Below are positions 60,701 through 64,000 of a stretch of DNA of 64,000 bases, piece by piece. The DNA lies in the NCBI GenBank assembly GCA_036320915.1, contig JAXBDG010000004.1, positions 1,302,001 to 1,366,000 on the forward strand, in the 5' to 3' direction. A program made the translations under genes and the position numbers. The DNA comes from Linnemannia elongata (taxonomy: Eukaryota > Mortierellomycota > Mortierellomycetes > Mortierellales > Mortierellaceae). The notes under the pieces were generated by a model. The model did not search any database. It was given only the letters and a program-made list of their open reading frames with translations, and had not been told where the DNA came from. Within the stretch, counting starts at the first letter, position 1. Every line of letters begins with the position of its first letter.

Positions 60701-62485
60701 TTAGGTTCGCTATCTCCGAATAGCATCACAACCGGACGCAAGACGGGTCGAGGTCGGTCGGTGTCTGAGCTGCCACCAAGACCGACATCCTTTGACGGGG
60801 CCGGCTCCCGCTCCTCCGTCGATACGGCGCGCTCCTCTTTTGATTATGAGTCCATTTCATCGCCACCTCAGCGGGCTCGTGCTGGCACAGAGTCCATGCC
60901 TCATCGTCGGAACGCCACCGTCCCTACTCCTTTGGCAGTTCCCCCTGTCACAAACACCCTCACCACTCCTTCTTTATCAACTCAACAGCAGGATCAACAA
61001 CAACATCAAGCACAACCTGTATCCAGCAGAGGAATCGCTCGCTCATCAACAACTTGTAAGTGCTCCAAGGATAATCGGCACTATGCCAACACATACATGG
61101 GCGACACCTTCCCTGGAACCCTCGAATCCATATGGAAACTCCTCTTCGACTCTGATTTCTCCAAAGGTTTCTTGACATCGGATGTGATGAAGGGCGCCGA
61201 CGTCCAGGAAGAGCCCTGGCAGAATGCACCTGATGGCACCGCCACCCGTGTGACTCGATACACTCGATGGCTCGGCATGCCAATTGGACCCAAGACGACC
61301 AAGGCGATTGTCACGGATGTGTGCGAACACAAAGACTTTGAAGACTACGTCACGGTCGTAACAACAACATCAACACCTGACGTGCCCTCTGGAGGGAGCT
61401 TCACGACCAAAGTCAGGACTTGTCTGACCTGGGCTGGCCCCAATCAAGTTCTGGTTGTTGTCACGGGAGCAGTCGAGTTCACCAAGAGCAGCTGGATCAA
61501 GGGACAAATCGAGAAAGGTGCGGCTGAAGGGTTGACATTTCACTACAAGGAGGTGAACCCATGCATGCGGAAACACATTGCTGCCCATCCAGAGGAATTT
61601 GCAAGTGGGTCTCCTGTTCCTGCTGGCCAGGATACTCAGGCGACTGTATCGACCTCTACAATATCGGCTGCTCCAGTGGCACCTTCTATGGATACGAATG
61701 GCGACATCAACAAGGCGGATAAGCAGGCAAGGTTCGACCAGGAATCAAGTACACATGCTTCAGCCGCGAACAGTGGCGCCAACCATTCGACGGCGACATC
61801 AGGATCATCGTTGGGCCTGCTCTCGAAGCTCGCGAAGGCCCTTACCTGGGAGTCAGGTGCCAGTGGCCGTAGCAACAGCAAAGGCGGCGATGAAGAATCC
61901 GATGGCACCGTCTCTTACTGGGTTCTGCTCACGGTGTTGGCGATTGTGATGGGAGCCAATGTCTACATCTGGTTCCAGATCTCGAGCGTCTCCCAGCAGA
62001 TTGAGCAGATTCAAAAAGACATTCTTTCAGTTGATCGAGGTCATTCTTATACCTACCACGGCCAACACCACTACTCGCCACATAAACATTGGGGATCGCA
62101 GTCATACGATGAAGCAGATCTGGACGAGTTTGAGCGGGAAGAGTTGTTTGCGCGGGAGCAGGAGGATGCGATGTGGGAGTGGTTGACGGAACGCGAGGCC
62201 CGTCACCAGCGGTACCGCCAGGCGACTGGAGTCTTTAGTGAGAGTCGTGCCAATGTTGAGATGACCAGACGACAACAGCTCCTGCGAGATCAGGAGCGTC
62301 AGCAACAGCGACAGAGGGCACAGGAGTATTTGGGGTTGACGGAGACAGAGCTCAAACTGCAGGCCAGGATTGATGAGCTCCAGGAACAACTTATGGCGCT
62401 CGACCATCAGGCGTCGGAAATCAAGATCGATAGCCACCATGTCGACCAGGAGGTTTCTTCCAACAACATCACCTCCTCTTCCTAG
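57741..62485 (+). CDS. GRAM-VASt domain protein, Lam/Ltc (Aster-like) sterol-transfer type
   Basis: Five exons: 57741-58644, 59619-59722, 59873-60377, 60499-60567 and 60705-62485, total 1120 aa. The first 270 residues are Ser/Thr/Ala-rich and disordered. A GRAM domain follows at about 281-388 (FGDFHSLFRSVPDDEKLIE, DYGCALQKEILVQGRLYIS, HVCFHANIFGW, AFSEITAIEKRLTAFVIPNA). A VASt/StART-like domain lies at about 652-817 (FPGTLESIWKLLFDS, TRYTRWLGMPIGPKTTK, SSWIKGQIEKGA), then a membrane span at about 931-950 (YWVLLTVLAIVMGANVYIWF) and a C-terminal coiled coil. This is the layout of yeast Lam/Ltc proteins and animal Asters, ER-anchored proteins that move sterol at membrane contact sites. Intron 1 is 974 nt. 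ATG 57741 (or 57744) is the first in frame. Confidence 0.93.
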
Positions 62486-62588
62486 TTCCATTCTTAAACA
62501 ATTGGGGCTGTTGTTGACCCCCACGCACTTCCCCTCCTCTTCCTTTTTTTTTTTTTACTTTTCTTTTTGCATCCATGGCATTTGAACA

Positions 62589-62594
62589 AATAAA
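62589..62594 (+). terminator. Polyadenylation signal AATAAA for the GRAM-VASt gene
   Basis: AATAAA about 105 nt after the stop codon. Confidence 0.5.
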
Positions 62595-62637
62595 CACCAG
62601 CATTCTGCATATCATGTCATGGGCGGGGCCAAAATGC

Positions 62638-62675
62638 TTTTTTTATTTTTATTTTTTATTTTTATTTTTTATTTT
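62638..62675. repeat. T5A/T6A tandem repeat (TTTTTATTTT)
   Basis: About four imperfect copies of a TTTTTATTTTT-like unit in the convergent spacer between the GRAM-VASt and tomosyn genes. The rest of 62486-63056 holds no recognisable gene. Confidence 0.8.
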
Positions 62676-63056
62676 GTTGAACTCGCTTAGATCATGTGGA
62701 GTGAAGCACAAACGCGCTCGACAAAGTTTTTGAGATCAAGAAAGGGCAAAACCAGAGATCAAAAGCGCGTTGGGCCGAAGAAGAGTGGATTTGGACAGAA
62801 TACAAAAACAAAATTTCGTTAAGGAAACCATCGTCGCAAAATCTGGATATGGCATTTATTTGTCTGCAATTCATAGTTGCTGAACCCAGAATTCAGGTTT
62901 TGGAGGGGGAAATATATCGAATTGGTGGCGTAACACTGGTCATTGTTCAGTGGCATGGAAAAAAATTGAGCAAAAGCCTTCATTGTTTTTCTATCATACT
63001 TTTATCCTTTTTTGCTCCCAAAGATAAAATACTGCACGAACCCGGCCACCCAATTT

Positions 63057-64000
63057 CTAAAACTCGTACCACTTCTTGTTGGCGTTTTTGGCATTCAATT
63101 CACGCGCCGCGGCAAGGAAATCGTTGCTGGCAGCACTCATCTCGGCAGTCTTGTCGCCCAAGACCCCAAGCTTCTTGCCACGCTCGTCCAAGTTCTGCAG
63201 AGTCTCATTCATCATTCCTGCGAGACCGCTGTTGTCCCCCTTGGGCGGCGGTGGGGGTGCAGTCCCGGGGGCACCTTTGACGCCTGCTCGTTTCAGGATT
63301 GGATTCTCTACTCTATAATGTTCGCCGCCCACTATTTTTGTCAGTAGTAAAACATATCACAGACGTCAGTAATACACATAGTTGTGCGCGCTGCAGCAAA
63401 AAAACCCCCCGACACAGGGCGTTGTGGGCAAACTTACAGAGCTCGTCAAGATCTTCTTGACTGGGGGCATCTTCGACAGATTGACTAGACCCAAACCATC
63501 CTTTAGAGACGACCACAGTATTGGTAGGTCGGGGAGGGATCTGAATGCCATGATCATACAAATGGATGTACTCGGCCCGTTCCTTGTCAGTGGTTGGCGC
63601 CCGCTCCTGTCTCAGACCCTGCGGCGTCTTGATCCACCGGTCATGACCCCAAAGACTGTACATCCTGTGCTCATACTTGAGGATCGGGACAAAGAGCCGT
63701 CCATCCTGCAAGATCACACTCTCCCTCAGTCTCTCAGGCTCAACCACTATCGGGAGGAAGATCTCTCCATTGGGAACAGGGAGTGGGAGCAACTCGAGTT
63801 TGGGAACACTAAAAAGTAAAAGTCTTCCAGATTCGGTAATACACAGGATACAGCAAGCACCCCCATGGTAGACCACGTTCGCAGCCATGATCCGTCCAAC
63901 CTTGGCCGTCAGGTTGTTGGCAGCAGGGGAGGTGAGGTCGATTTTGTGGATCCTACGAGAGGTGCAGTTCATGTGGAGGCGGATTCCAAACTCGGAAACG
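63057..64000 (-). CDS. Tomosyn/Sro7 (Lgl) family protein, C-terminal part (partial)
   Basis: Two exons visible, from the right edge (open at 64000) to 63438 and 63331-63057; the splice joins LDEL-LGGEHYRVENP in phase. The upstream exon is beta-propeller-like (ESGRLLLFSVPKLELLPLP, DGRLFVPIL), as in the C-terminal propeller and tail of Lgl-family proteins. The last exon encodes a Pro-rich linker and then an R-SNARE-like coiled coil (MMNETLQNLDERGKKLGVL, AEMSAASNDFLAAA) ending NKKWYEF, close to the tomosyn ending KKWYQF. Members bind plasma-membrane SNAREs and Rab/Sec4 and regulate exocytosis and polarised growth. The N-terminal propellers lie outside the window. Confidence 0.88.

Overview
The window reads as nuclear DNA of an early-diverging filamentous fungus. 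Small GT-AG introns interrupt most genes, leaders and introns are CT-rich or poly-T, and homopolymer and CA/CT microsatellites are common. The gene set (DNA-PKcs-like kinase, Ras, enolase, complex I TYKY subunit, TALE homeodomain, Lam/Aster-type GRAM-VASt protein, tomosyn) fits Mucoromycota, most likely Mortierellomycotina. The taxon is an inference from gene content; no species marker is present.

Layout. 1-16116 (minus): 5' and central part of a giant PI3K-like kinase gene closely resembling DNA-PKcs, cut by the left edge inside the kinase domain. 16322-18579 (minus): AtuA/DUF1446-like protein. 19335-23514: a complete hAT transposon with 8-bp target duplications, 212-bp terminal inverted repeats, 22-bp subterminal repeats and an open spliced transposase. 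It sits in the shared upstream region of the AtuA-like gene and a plus-strand bZIP factor (23961-25093, Cys-3/MetR type). Then come a PX-domain protein (26724-28673), a ribosomal-L1-domain biogenesis factor (29083-30467, minus), NDUFS8 of complex I (30836-32517), a TALE homeodomain protein (33324-36101), TCF25/Rqc1 (36189-39578, minus), a small SET-domain protein (39888-40403), a membrane-anchored alpha/beta hydrolase (41108-43088) and a Pro/Thr-rich single-pass membrane protein (44035-46023). A 4.3-kb gene-poor, low-complexity stretch follows. Next are a Ras GTPase split into seven exons (50324-53408), enolase (54079-56315, minus), a GRAM-VASt sterol-transfer-type protein (57741-62485) and the 3' end of a tomosyn/Lgl-family protein (63057 to the right edge, minus).

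The genes do not form a pathway; this is an ordinary euchromatic housekeeping and regulatory region. Several neighbours are divergent with short shared upstream regions. Two of these (L1-domain/NDUFS8 and enolase/GRAM-VASt) carry a perfect TGACGTCA palindrome. The most unusual signals are: (1) the Ras gene, whose reading frame can be completed only by a 2-nt microexon supplying part of the switch I Glu codon, alongside a GC-AG intron; (2) a DNA-PKcs-like gene in a fungus; and (3) the apparently autonomous, recently inserted hAT element beside a regulator gene. Exon coordinates were worked out by eye from splice signals, phase and family conservation; no transcript evidence was available.
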